A DNA stretch of 18,035 bases from Odoribacteraceae bacterium (GTDB taxonomy: Bacteria; Bacteroidota; Bacteroidia; Bacteroidales; Marinifilaceae). The stretch is from NCBI GenBank assembly GCA_031267995.1, contig JAIRXZ010000014.1:1-18035 (forward strand), read 5' to 3'. The notes under the pieces were generated by a model, which searched no databases, had not been told where the DNA came from, and worked only from the letters and a program-made list of their open reading frames with translations. The position numbers were made by a program, and so were the translations under genes. Shown piece after piece: positions 1 to 6,301 of the stretch; within the stretch, counting starts at the first letter, position 1; each line of letters begins with the position of its first letter.

Positions 1-2
1 TC

Positions 3-800
3 CCGGAGAGCGTCCTCGTCATCATCCGCGGGTGGTCGAAAACCATCGACTCCAAGTTCTATAACATTGACCACGTGTCCAAAACGCTGGTCGCCTCCCG
101 CTCGACACTGCCCGTCCCCCAGGCAATGATCACGTACTTCGAGGATCACCTGGATAACCTCCAGGATCTGATCTCCACGTGCCGATCCAGCGCCGCCTCC
201 TCCGATTTCCGCCGGAAACGCGACATCCTGCTGGCCGAGATGGTTGAATATTGCCTGGTGACCGTCAGGATCTTCCTGTATGAAATGTTTGATAAAGGGT
301 TGATGACCGCCGAGCAAATCCACGAGCTGGGTTACCTGCTGCCCCACGAGAATGTCGGCGGGGGTGGGCGCGCCAAACCCACGGACGCTATCGCGGCCAT
401 CAAGATCAACGTCAAGGGGTTGGATGCCCTGGAGATTGTCTTCGACTACTCGGCCGGGAAAAACGCCGGCGAGGTCAGCAGTGGCTGGCCCAAGGGGGTG
501 CGCCACGGCGTTATCGTTATCCTGGCCGAGGACGGGAAGACGGAGATCATCCGACTGGCTACCAGTCGGTTGCACAACAGCATCGAGATGCCCCCCGAAA
601 CCCGCGGCCAGATGTTTATCGCCAAGGCCGCCTTCCTGAAGCACCTGGACGACGCCCCCGTGTTTGGCGAGGAGCCGATGTTCATGATGCCAAAGAGTAC
701 CGAGGATTCCAAACAGGCGGACAAGGAAGAGATCGCCCGCCTGAAGGCCGAACTGGCGGCGGCGAATGCCCGGTTGGGCAACGCCCCGTCAGGCAATTAG
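3..800 (+). CDS. Unrecognised protein, 5'-truncated by the window edge
   Basis: The reading frame is open from the first complete codon (position 3), so the gene very likely starts left of the window. The only internal start candidate is a GTG at 75, and in-frame codons before it read as ordinary protein (RGWSKTIDSKFYNID). I do not recognise the family. The visible 265 residues form a soluble, mixed alpha/beta-looking protein with no signal peptide or membrane segment. A middle part is rich in helix-forming residues (around RKRDILLAEMVEYCL). A later part has the patterns VFDYSAGKNAG and GWPKGVRHGVIVILAEDG, which look like beta strands. A short charged C-terminal tail (KEEIARLKAELAAANARL) should form a coiled coil and may mediate oligomerisation. 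The stop is at 798-800, and a strong hairpin with a T-tract lies about 165 nt downstream. Base composition is fairly balanced between G and C, unlike the G-rich riboflavin genes that follow. No function is assigned. Confidence 0.75.
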   Translation, partial: PESVLVIIRGWSKTIDSKFYNIDHVSKTLVASRSTLPVPQAMITYFEDHLDNLQDLISTCRSSAASSDFRRKRDILLAEMVEYCLVTVRIFLYEMFDKGLMTAEQIHELGYLLPHENVGGGGRAKPTDAIAAIKINVKGLDALEIVFDYSAGKNAGEVSSGWPKGVRHGVIVILAEDGKTEIIRLATSRLHNSIEMPPETRGQMFIAKAAFLKHLDDAPVFGEEPMFMMPKSTEDSKQADKEEIARLKAELAAANARLGNAPSGN

Positions 801-929
801 CCTCCTCCTCCCGAACGTTCAACTGACACATGCCGGCGGGATGCCGTCGACCACCGGTGAGCCAACGATAAAAAGAGTCTGTTAGTTTAGTTGTTTCAAC
901 TTCGTTTAGACGTTCATTCTTAAATCGAC

Positions 930-962
930 ATTCACTTGGCAGTATCCGCTCTGCAAGTGAAT
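930..962 (+). other. Perfect inverted repeat / stem-loop, possible sRNA hairpin
   Basis: The arms attcacttg (930-938) and caagtgaat (954-962) are exact reverse complements. The stem continues as cag (940-942) with ctg (951-953) past one bulged G at 939, leaving an 8-nt loop. It sits 2 nt upstream of a second long hairpin that ends in a T-tract, so the two could be the structured 3' part of one short transcript. No coding frame covers it. The 129 nt between the preceding stop codon and this stem show nothing else I can name. Confidence 0.5.
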
Positions 963-964
963 CC

Positions 965-1026
965 GCTCCCCCGGGCCTTGAATCCGCGACGGCTACAAGG
1001 AACTCCCCGGGGGAGCTTTATTTTTT
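965..1026 (+). terminator. Strong intrinsic terminator-like hairpin
   Basis: The arms gctcccccggg (965-975) and cccgggggagc (1006-1016) pair over 11 bp. The stem continues with ccttg (976-980) and caagg (996-1000), with five unpaired bases on the 3' side and a 15-nt apical loop. The hairpin is followed directly by tttattttttgg (1017-1028), a U-rich tail in RNA. This is the form of a Rho-independent terminator. It could end transcription of the upstream gene, or of a small RNA that also contains the hairpin at 930-962. The motif tgaatccgc occurs twice, just before the left arm and in the loop region. Confidence 0.65.
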
Positions 1027-1041
1027 GGTTGTGACGGGAGG

Positions 1042-1178
1042 GGATTCCCGGTACCTGAGACGTAGCACGCTACGTCTCTACTGATGTACGGATATGGGTT
1101 GAACGACCTCTGTTGTACGGATGGGTTGGACGACCTCTGTAGAGACGTAGCGTGCTACGTCTCAGGAAACGGAAATCC
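1042..1178. repeat. 137-bp inverted-repeat element with 40-bp ends and internal tandem duplication
   Basis: Positions 1042-1081 and 1139-1178 are inverted copies with three mismatches; the inner 28 bp (1054-1081 against 1139-1166) are exact. Each end contains a nested palindrome with arms gagacgtagc and gctacgtctc around a 2-nt centre. The space between holds two imperfect tandem copies (1085-1113 and 1114-1140) of a unit that starts tgtacggat and ends cgacctctgt. There is no coding capacity and I see no obvious target-site duplication. It resembles a MITE or nested REP-type element. Further copies of the nested palindrome lie at 1186-1207 and, degenerate, at 15675-15696. Confidence 0.75.
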
Positions 1179-1185
1179 AATCTTG

Positions 1186-1207
1186 GAGACGTAGCACGCT
1201 ACGTCTC
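1186..1207. repeat. Third copy of the gagacgtagc/gctacgtctc palindrome
   Basis: This is an exact 22-bp copy of the nested palindrome found at 1057-1078, in the same orientation, with 10-bp arms and a central AC. The following tac also matches the first copy. It lies 7 bp outside the right end of the 137-bp inverted-repeat element, which suggests that this family is present in clusters. Confidence 0.8.
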
Positions 1208-1220
1208 TACACAAATAGGT

Positions 1221-1293
1221 GGGCGCACACGCAGGTGCGCCCCTACGGTTTGCTGGAGGATGTCTTTCGCTGGCGCGGGCTTGTAGCCCGTGC
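1221..1293. repeat. Two further small palindromes
   Basis: The first has arms gggcgcac (1221-1228) and gtgcgccc (1235-1242) with a 6-nt loop, followed by cctacgg. The second (1271-1293) has cgggc and gcccg around ttgta, with the outer ggc/gcc extending the stem past one mismatch. Both are imperfectly related to nothing else in the window. Their sequence style is that of short dispersed palindromic repeats. Confidence 0.5.
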
Positions 1294-1306
1294 CACAGCC
1301 GCGGTA

Positions 1307-1487
1307 GCTGAGCTTGTCGAAGCTCATGATTGTTGGCTTTTGTTGTTTGGGCTTCGACAGGCTCAGCCACCGTAGTAACCGCGGTGGTGGTGGTGGTGGC
1401 TTCGACAGGCTCAGCCACCGGTGCGGTGGTGGCTTCGACAAGCTCAGCCACCGGTACGATAGCCGCGGTGGCTGAGCTTGTCGAAGC
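1307..1487. repeat. Cluster of five gcttcgacaRgctcagc repeats
   Basis: A 17-bp core, gcttcgaca(a/g)gctcagc, occurs at 1351-1367, 1399-1415 and 1432-1448 on the + strand, and as its reverse complement at 1307-1323 and 1471-1487. Most copies are followed by cac or caccg, and GGT-rich spacers lie between them. Spacing is irregular and orientation mixed, so this is not a CRISPR array. Translated frames across it give only low-complexity peptides (for example VAEPVEATT), which are artefacts of the repeat. Copies with A or G at the variable position suggest sequence drift after spread. Confidence 0.85.
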
Positions 1488-1491
1488 CATT

Positions 1492-1604
1492 GGAGTATGC
1501 CGTAGGGGCGAATAATTATTCGCCCTTCCCCGCGTGCGCGCCCGCGACGCGTTTGCCTTACAGGCGGTGAGGGCGAATAATTATTCGCCCCTACGGCATT
1601 CTCC
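1492..1604. repeat. 113-bp inverted-repeat element with self-palindromic ends
   Basis: Positions 1492-1526 and 1570-1604 are inverted copies over 35 bp with one mismatch; the inner 30 bp (1497-1526 and 1570-1599) are exact. Each arm contains a perfect 20-bp palindrome (gggcgaataa / ttattcgccc) and the flank cctacggcat. A 17-bp direct repeat, cccgcgtgcgcgcccgc, occurs inside it at 1529-1545 and again just outside its right end at 1611-1627. No protein is encoded. It has the same architecture as the element at 1042-1178 but is unrelated in sequence. Confidence 0.8.
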
Positions 1605-1696
1605 GGTAAACCCGCGTGCGCGCCCGCACGCACCCTCGACGCGTACATGTTCACCATTGTTATCCTCCGGGGGGCTTCCTCTCCCTCCCGCCCCTG

Positions 1697-1728
1697 TTTG
1701 CGCGTTTCGGAATAAAACCATACATTTG
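1697..1728 (+). promoter_or_regulatory. Promoter of the riboflavin operon (Bacteroidota type)
   Basis: A TTTG at 1697-1700 (-33 box) is followed after 20 nt by TACATTTG at 1721-1728, an exact match to the Bacteroidota -7 consensus TAnnTTTG. Transcription would start near 1733-1736, a few bases before the first paired base of the FMN riboswitch. This placement supports both calls. Confidence 0.75.
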
Positions 1729-1738
1729 TGGCGGTAGT

Positions 1739-1850
1739 TTCTTCGGGGCAGGGTGCAACCCCCTACCGGCGGTAACAGCCCGCGACTCCCCACGGGGATT
1801 GATCCGGTGAAATTCCGGGGCCGACGGTGATAGTCCGGACGAGAGAAGAA
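1739..1850 (+). promoter_or_regulatory. FMN riboswitch (RFN element)
   Basis: The stretch carries the conserved RFN blocks in order: ttcggggcagggtg, ccctaccggcggtaa, agcccgcga, ggtgaaattccggggccgac, ggtgatagtccgga and gagagaaga. The ends ttctt (1739-1743) and aagaa (1846-1850) can close the basal stem P1. RFN elements bind flavin mononucleotide and shut off riboflavin genes when it is abundant. Here the element lies just after the predicted transcription start and 70 nt before the first in-frame ATG of ribD, with an intrinsic terminator between them, so control is probably by premature termination. The 3' part of the aptamer (ccggggc, 1815-1821) is complementary to the 5' arm of that terminator (gccccgg, 1890-1896), which offers a possible antiterminator pairing. 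Confidence 0.96.
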
Positions 1851-1886
1851 CCATGGTTTTTTTTAATTTGTGATTTTTATACAAGG

Positions 1887-1917
1887 AAAGCCCCGGGTAG
1901 AGATGCCCGGGGTTTTT
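1887..1917 (+). terminator. Riboswitch-controlled intrinsic terminator
   Basis: The arms ccccggg (1891-1897) and cccgggg (1906-1912) form a 7-bp GC-only stem with an 8-nt loop. The stem can be lengthened by AAAG at 1887-1890 against the following Ts. A T-run at 1913-1917 completes the Rho-independent form. It lies between the FMN aptamer and ribD, only a few bases before the first in-frame ATG at 1921. It is therefore the likely off-switch of the operon. A T-rich tract at 1857-1864 separates it from the aptamer. Confidence 0.85.
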
Positions 1918-1935
1918 ATTATGAAGGATGACATG

Positions 1936-3063
1936 ATGACAAAAGAAGATGAACAATACATGTGCCGGGCTCTCGACCTGGCCGAACGGGGAGGGGGATT
2001 CGTCCACCCGAACCCGCTGGTGGGCGCCGTGGTGGTGAAGGAGGGGCGCGTGATCGGGGAGGGTTGGCACGCCCGTCACGGCGCGCCGCACGCGGAACGG
2101 AATGCCCTGGAGGATTGCCGGGAGGATCCCCGCGGGGCAACGATGTACGTGACGCTGGAGCCGTGTTGCCACGCGGGGAAGACGCCGCCGTGCGCCGACG
2201 CGCTGGTGAAGGCCGGCGTTGCTCGCGTGGTGGTGGCGCTGGAGGATCCTAACCCGCTGGTGGCGGGGAAGGGGATCCGCCGGTTGCGGGAGGCGGGGGT
2301 TGACGTGGTGACGGGCGTCGGGGAGGAGAGGGCGAGGGAGCAGAATCGCGTTTTTTTGAAGTATATCGTGACGCGGCGTCCCTGGGTGACGCTGAAGGTG
2401 GCGATGACGCTGGACGGGAAGATTGCCACGCGCTCCGGGGATTCCAGGTGGATTACCGGGGAGGCCGCGCGGGCGATGGTGCACGAGGAGCGCGGGCGAC
2501 ACATGGCGGTGGTGGTGGGCGTCGGCACGGCGATCGCGGATGACCCGCTGCTGACGGCGCGCGTGGCCAACGGGACGGTGAGGCAGCCGGCGAGGGTGGT
2601 GGTGGATAGCCTCGCCCGGTTGCCGGTGAACGGGCGGATTGCCCGGACGGCGAGGTTGCACGAGACTTTCGTGATGCACGCGCCGGGGGCGCCCGCCGAC
2701 CGGCTGGAGGTGTTGCGCGCCGCCGGCGTGACGTGCCGCGCGTGTGCCGGCGAGGGGGGACGGGTGGACGTGGCGGATCTCTGCCGGCAGCTGGGGGAGG
2801 AGGGGGACGATTCGCTGCTGCTGGAGGGGGGGGCGGAGTTGAATTATTCGTTCCTGTCGGCGCGGCTGGTGGACGAGGCGCTGTTTTTTATCGCTCCCAG
2901 GATTGCCGGCGGCGCCGCGGCGAAAGGGCCGGTGGGGGGCGAGGGCGCGGAGTGGATGCGCGACGCGCTGGAGGTGACGGGGACGAGGGTGAGCCGGGTG
3001 GGGGAGGATATTTTGGTGCGAGGAAGGATTAAATATAATGACGATGTTCACGGGAATTATTGA
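1936..3063 (+). CDS. ribD: RibD, bifunctional riboflavin deaminase/reductase
   Basis: RibD carries out two steps in the cytoplasm: deamination of the pyrimidine formed from GTP, then NADPH-dependent reduction of its ribose side chain. The N-terminal deaminase domain (about residues 1-145) shows HPNPLVGAVVV, the zinc motif HAE at 52-54 and PCCHAGKTPPC with Cys77 and Cys86. The C-terminal reductase domain starts near RPWVTLKVAMTLDGKIA, continues with the family motif SRWITG and ends with LLLEGGAELNYSFL. The 375 residues match the usual length. I start it at ATG 1936 (MTKEDEQYM), which aligns with the family's usual N-terminus. ATGs at 1921 and 1933 are in frame and possible. A GTG at 1870 is not credible, because the terminator hairpin would then lie inside the coding region. 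It is the first gene of the operon and overlaps ribE by 20 nt. Its sense strand is strikingly G-rich. Confidence 0.96.
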   Translation: MTKEDEQYMCRALDLAERGGGFVHPNPLVGAVVVKEGRVIGEGWHARHGAPHAERNALEDCREDPRGATMYVTLEPCCHAGKTPPCADALVKAGVARVVVALEDPNPLVAGKGIRRLREAGVDVVTGVGEERAREQNRVFLKYIVTRRPWVTLKVAMTLDGKIATRSGDSRWITGEAARAMVHEERGRHMAVVVGVGTAIADDPLLTARVANGTVRQPARVVVDSLARLPVNGRIARTARLHETFVMHAPGAPADRLEVLRAAGVTCRACAGEGGRVDVADLCRQLGEEGDDSLLLEGGAELNYSFLSARLVDEALFFIAPRIAGGAAAKGPVGGEGAEWMRDALEVTGTRVSRVGEDILVRGRIKYNDDVHGNY

Positions 3064-3673
3064 GGAGACGGGGACGGTGCGGCGCGTCGAGCGGGGCGCC
3101 CGGTTTGCCCTGGAGGTGCGGGCGCGGGTGGCGCTGGAGGGGCTGCGGGCGGGGGATAGCGTGTCGACCAACGGGGTTTGCCTGACGGTGACGTCGTTTG
3201 ACGACGCGGGGTTCCGCGCGGACGTGATGCCGGAGACGGCGCGGCGGAGCAATCTCGGCGGTCTCCGCGTGGGCGACGCGGTGAACCTGGAGCGGGCGCT
3301 GGCGCTGGGGGGACGGCTGGGGGGGCACCTGGTGTCGGGGCATATCGACGGGACGGGCAGGGTGGTGTCGCGGGTGAGCGATGGTAATGCCGAGTGGGTG
3401 ACGGTGGCGGCCGACGCGGGGATTCTGCGCCACGTGGTGGAGAAGGGGTCTATCGCCGTCGACGGGATTAGTTTGACGGTGGCGGCGGTGGATGGCGCGT
3501 CTTTCAAGGTGTCGCTGACGCCGTTTACCCGCCTGGAGACGACCCTGGCGCGGGCGCGGCCGGGGGATACGGTGAACCTGGAGACCGACCTGATGGCCAA
3601 GTACGCGGAGAAGTTGCTGGGGGGGACGCGCGGCGGGTTGACGCTGGATTTTTTGACCGAACACGGTTTTTAA
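3044..3673 (+). CDS. ribE: Riboflavin synthase, alpha subunit
   Basis: This enzyme converts two molecules of 6,7-dimethyl-8-ribityllumazine into riboflavin and the pyrimidine precursor; it acts as a homotrimer. The 209 residues contain the family's two tandem lumazine-binding barrels. The first begins with the invariant MFTGIIEE and contains NGVCLTV with the conserved cysteine. The linker carries GGHLVSGHIDGTG, and the second barrel holds KGSIAVDGISLTV and PGDTVNLETDLMAKYAEKLL. ATG 3044 is chosen because it gives MFTGIIEE at the terminus; an ATG two codons upstream (3038) is in frame. The start lies inside the end of ribD, which points to translational coupling. A 12-nt gap separates it from ribBA. 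Confidence 0.96.
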   Translation: MFTGIIEETGTVRRVERGARFALEVRARVALEGLRAGDSVSTNGVCLTVTSFDDAGFRADVMPETARRSNLGGLRVGDAVNLERALALGGRLGGHLVSGHIDGTGRVVSRVSDGNAEWVTVAADAGILRHVVEKGSIAVDGISLTVAAVDGASFKVSLTPFTRLETTLARARPGDTVNLETDLMAKYAEKLLGGTRGGLTLDFLTEHGF

Positions 3674-3685
3674 AATGATAAAAAT

Positions 3686-4933
3686 ATGGATGATTTTACT
3701 TTTAATTCTATCGAAGAGGCTATCGCCGACGTGCGGGCGGGGAAGATGATCGTGGTGGTGGATGATCCCGATCGCGAGAACGAGGGCGATTTGCTGATGG
3801 CTGCCGAGAAGGTGACCCCGGAGGCGGTTAATTTTATGGTGCGGGAGGCGCGCGGGCTGGTGTGCATGCCGGTGGTGAGGGAGCGCCTGGAGGAGCTGAA
3901 TATCGACATGATGGTGGCCACGAATACCGATAGGAAGCAGACGGCTTTCACGGTTTCGATTGACGCGGTGACGTGCTCCACGGGGGTGTCGGCGTTTGAC
4001 CGGGCGCGGACGATTTCGCGGGTGCTTGACCCGGAGGCTCGTCCGGGTGATTTCACGCGGCCTGGTCACGTGTTTCCCCTGATCGCCAAACGGCACGGGG
4101 TGCTGGCGCGGGCGGGGCACACGGAGGCGGCGGTGGATCTGGCGCGGATGGCCGGCCTTTATCCCGCCGGGGTGATTTGCGAGGTGATGAACGGGGACGG
4201 GAGTATGGCGCGCGTGCCCGATCTGGTGACGTTTACCCGCGCGCACGGCCTGAAGATGATCACGATTGCCGATTTGATTAGTTATCGGCGCGCGACCGAG
4301 GTGCTGGTGGAGCGGGTGGCGGAGGCGGATTTGCCTACCAAGTATGGCCACTTCCGGGCTGTCGGTTACGTGGATAAGGTGACGGGGGAGCATCACGTTG
4401 CCCTGGTGAAGGGGGAGCCGGGGGGGGAGGAGCCGACGCTGTGCCGGGTTCATTCGGAGTGCTTGACGGGCGATGCTTTCGGGTCGTCGCGGTGTGATTG
4501 CGGCGATCAACTGCAGGAGGCCATGCGGCGCGTCGAGCAGGCCGGCAGGGGGGTGGTTTTGTACATGCGGCAGGAGGGGCGAGGCATCGGGCTGATCAAC
4601 AAGTTGCGCGCGTATCACTTGCAGGATGGCGGTATGGATACCGTGGAGGCGAATCTGTCGCTGGGCTTTAAGGCCGATCTGCGGGATTATGGCACGGGGG
4701 CGGAGATTCTGGCCGACCTGGGGGTGACGAAGATGGTGCTGATGACGAATAACCCGCTGAAGATTGCCGGGCTGAAGGGGTATGGCATCGAGATCACGGG
4801 ACGGGAACCGATCGAGATGACGTGTAACGAACGAAACGAGTTTTATCTCTATACAAAGTATAAGAAGATGGGGCACCTGCTGCACGTCCGCGCGACGGTG
4901 GCCGGTGATCCCACGAAGGATAACAATAAATAA
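3686..4933 (+). CDS. ribBA: RibBA, DHBP synthase / GTP cyclohydrolase II fusion
   Basis: This fusion supplies both precursors of the lumazine ring. The N-terminal half (residues 1 to about 205) makes 3,4-dihydroxy-2-butanone 4-phosphate from ribulose 5-phosphate. It shows DDPDRENEGDL with Arg30, Glu31, Glu33 and Asp35, then STGVSAFDRA, RPGDFTRPGHVFPL, GHTEAAVDLARMAGLYP and ICEVM. The C-terminal half (about 206-415) is GTP cyclohydrolase II. Its zinc cysteines are Cys259, Cys270 and Cys272 in HSECLTGDAFGSSRCDCG, followed by YMRQEGRGIGL, DLRDYGTGAEIL and LMTNNPLKI. Both active sites look intact. A small departure is MNGDGSMAR, where MNEDGTMAR or MNDDGTMAR is more usual. The length is typical. 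ribH follows after 9 nt. Confidence 0.97.
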   Translation: MDDFTFNSIEEAIADVRAGKMIVVVDDPDRENEGDLLMAAEKVTPEAVNFMVREARGLVCMPVVRERLEELNIDMMVATNTDRKQTAFTVSIDAVTCSTGVSAFDRARTISRVLDPEARPGDFTRPGHVFPLIAKRHGVLARAGHTEAAVDLARMAGLYPAGVICEVMNGDGSMARVPDLVTFTRAHGLKMITIADLISYRRATEVLVERVAEADLPTKYGHFRAVGYVDKVTGEHHVALVKGEPGGEEPTLCRVHSECLTGDAFGSSRCDCGDQLQEAMRRVEQAGRGVVLYMRQEGRGIGLINKLRAYHLQDGGMDTVEANLSLGFKADLRDYGTGAEILADLGVTKMVLMTNNPLKIAGLKGYGIEITGREPIEMTCNERNEFYLYTKYKKMGHLLHVRATVAGDPTKDNNK

Positions 4934-4942
4934 TAAGCGATT

Positions 4943-5404
4943 ATGAATTTGATAGAAGGAAAATTGTTGGCCGACGGACAGCGCGTCGGCGTGGTGGCCG
5001 GTCGTTTTAACGAGTTTATTACCGGCAAGTTGCTATCCGGCGCCCTGGATGCTTTCCGCCGTCACGGTGGCGACGAGGGACAGGTGGACGTGGCCTGGGT
5101 GCCGGGGGCGTTCGAGATGCCGCTGGTGGCTAAAAAGATGGCCGAGACGGGTCGGTACGATGCCGTTGTTTGCCTGGGCGCCGTGATTCGCGGGTCTACG
5201 CCGCATTTCGATATGGTGGCCGGGGAGACGACGAAGGGGATTGCCGCCGCGGGGTTGCAAACCGGCGTGCCGGTGATTTTCGGGGTGCTGACGACCGATA
5301 CGATCGAGCAGGCGGTGGAACGCGCCGGGACGAAGGCGGGGAATAAGGGGTTCGAGGCGATGACTTCGGCGATAGAGATGGTTAATCTCCTGAAGGGGAT
5401 CTGA
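4943..5404 (+). CDS. ribH: 6,7-dimethyl-8-ribityllumazine synthase
   Basis: Lumazine synthase condenses the two products of the RibBA/RibD branches to give the substrate of riboflavin synthase; family members form pentamers or icosahedral capsids. The 153 residues are of normal length and show GVVAGRFNEFIT at the N-terminus, VPGAFEMPLVAKKM, LGAVIRGSTPHFDMVAGE with the catalytic-site histidine, GVPVIFGVLTTDTIEQAVERAGTKAGNKGFEA and a typical C-terminal helix. It follows ribBA closely and is followed after 9 nt by a membrane protein gene, so all five genes are probably one transcript under the FMN riboswitch. Confidence 0.97.
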   Translation: MNLIEGKLLADGQRVGVVAGRFNEFITGKLLSGALDAFRRHGGDEGQVDVAWVPGAFEMPLVAKKMAETGRYDAVVCLGAVIRGSTPHFDMVAGETTKGIAAAGLQTGVPVIFGVLTTDTIEQAVERAGTKAGNKGFEAMTSAIEMVNLLKGI

Positions 5405-5413
5405 GCGCGGGGT

Positions 5414-6301
5414 ATGTCGCAACAAGTACGCGCGTGGCTGTTGCCGGCGGCGATGGTGGTGGGGGGCGTGGCGCACCCGTTTTTCGCCCGCTTGTCGCCG
5501 CTGACGCCTTACCTGATATTCAGCATGCTGCTGGTGACTTGCTGCGAGCTGTCGCCGGGGGAGTTGCGCTTTAGGCGCGCCTACTGGACGTTGCTCGGGG
5601 TGCAGGTGGCGGGCGGCGCGGCGGTGTACGCGGCGGTGAGCCTCTTTTCCCCGCTGCTGGCCGAGGGGGTGATGATCTGCGTCCTGGCGCCCACGGCAAT
5701 GGCGGCGGCGGTGATCACGGGGATGCTGGGGGGAAGCGTGGCTTTCACGGCGACGTACACGCTGGTGAGTAGCCTCTGCGTGGCGGTGGTGGCGCCTCTC
5801 TTTTTTGCCTGGACGGGGACGGGGGCGGATATCCCGTTTTGGGATTCCGCCTGGACGGTGCTGGGACGGGTGGCGCCCTTGCTGGTGGCTCCCGCGGCTT
5901 GCGCTTTTTTCCTCGATCGGGTGGCGCCGGCGGCGCGGCGAGCGGTGGGTAAGGCGAAGTTCCTGACCTATTATTTGTGGGTGCTTGGTTTGACGATCGT
6001 GTCGGGGAAGACCGTTTCGTTTGTCGTGGAGCAGGGGGGCGAGAGTCTTCGCGAAGAGGTCGGGCTGGCGCTCGCGGCGCTTGTGGTTTGCGTGGCGCAG
6101 TTCCTGCTGGGGCGACGCGTGGGACGGGCAAGGGGGGATGCCGTGTCGGCCGGACAGTCGCTGGGACAGAAGAATACCGTCCTCGCCATCTGGATGGCGC
6201 AGGTTTACTTGCACCCGCTGGCTTCTGTCGCTCCCGCCGCCTACGTGTTGTGGCAAAACGCGATTAATTCTTTTCAGCTGTGGCGGAAACGGGCGTCGTG
6301 A
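5414..6301 (+). CDS. SBF-like (bile acid:Na+ symporter family) membrane transporter
   Basis: This is a 295-residue, very hydrophobic inner-membrane protein with about nine predicted membrane segments, the first at residues 6-25. The pattern LTPYLIFSMLLVTCCELSPGELRF, followed by VCVLAPTAMAAAVITGMLGG-like residues (ICVLAPTAMAAAVITGML), fits the sodium/bile-acid symporter fold family (SBF/BART), in which one half of the protein is often seen as an inverted copy of the other. The family transports organic anions and other solutes, and the substrate here cannot be read from sequence. It lies 9 nt after ribH, so it should share control by the FMN riboswitch and may move riboflavin, a precursor or a related compound. 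Known riboflavin transporters (RibU, RibM, RibN and others) belong to other families. It keeps the G-rich codon style of the rib genes, which supports membership of the same block. Confidence 0.8.
   Translation: MSQQVRAWLLPAAMVVGGVAHPFFARLSPLTPYLIFSMLLVTCCELSPGELRFRRAYWTLLGVQVAGGAAVYAAVSLFSPLLAEGVMICVLAPTAMAAAVITGMLGGSVAFTATYTLVSSLCVAVVAPLFFAWTGTGADIPFWDSAWTVLGRVAPLLVAPAACAFFLDRVAPAARRAVGKAKFLTYYLWVLGLTIVSGKTVSFVVEQGGESLREEVGLALAALVVCVAQFLLGRRVGRARGDAVSAGQSLGQKNTVLAIWMAQVYLHPLASVAPAAYVLWQNAINSFQLWRKRAS

Noticed and set aside
1307..1487. Possible CRISPR array
   Set aside because: Repeats are in mixed orientation with irregular spacing, spacers are short and low in complexity, and no cas gene is present.
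1155..1657. Short ORFs on both strands rich in VAEPVEA, WLSLSKP or STGSAT motifs
   Set aside because: They are translations of the gcttcgacaRgctcagc repeats. They overlap each other on both strands, have low complexity and no ribosome-binding context.
1870..1935. Upstream GTG start for ribD
   Set aside because: It would put the intrinsic terminator hairpin inside the coding sequence, and RibD proteins do not have this N-terminal addition.
1660..3600. Long minus-strand ORF opposite ribD and ribE (and a similar one at 3029-4885)
   Set aside because: Arginine/proline/histidine-rich translations of the antisense of well-supported rib genes, explained by their G-rich codon use.
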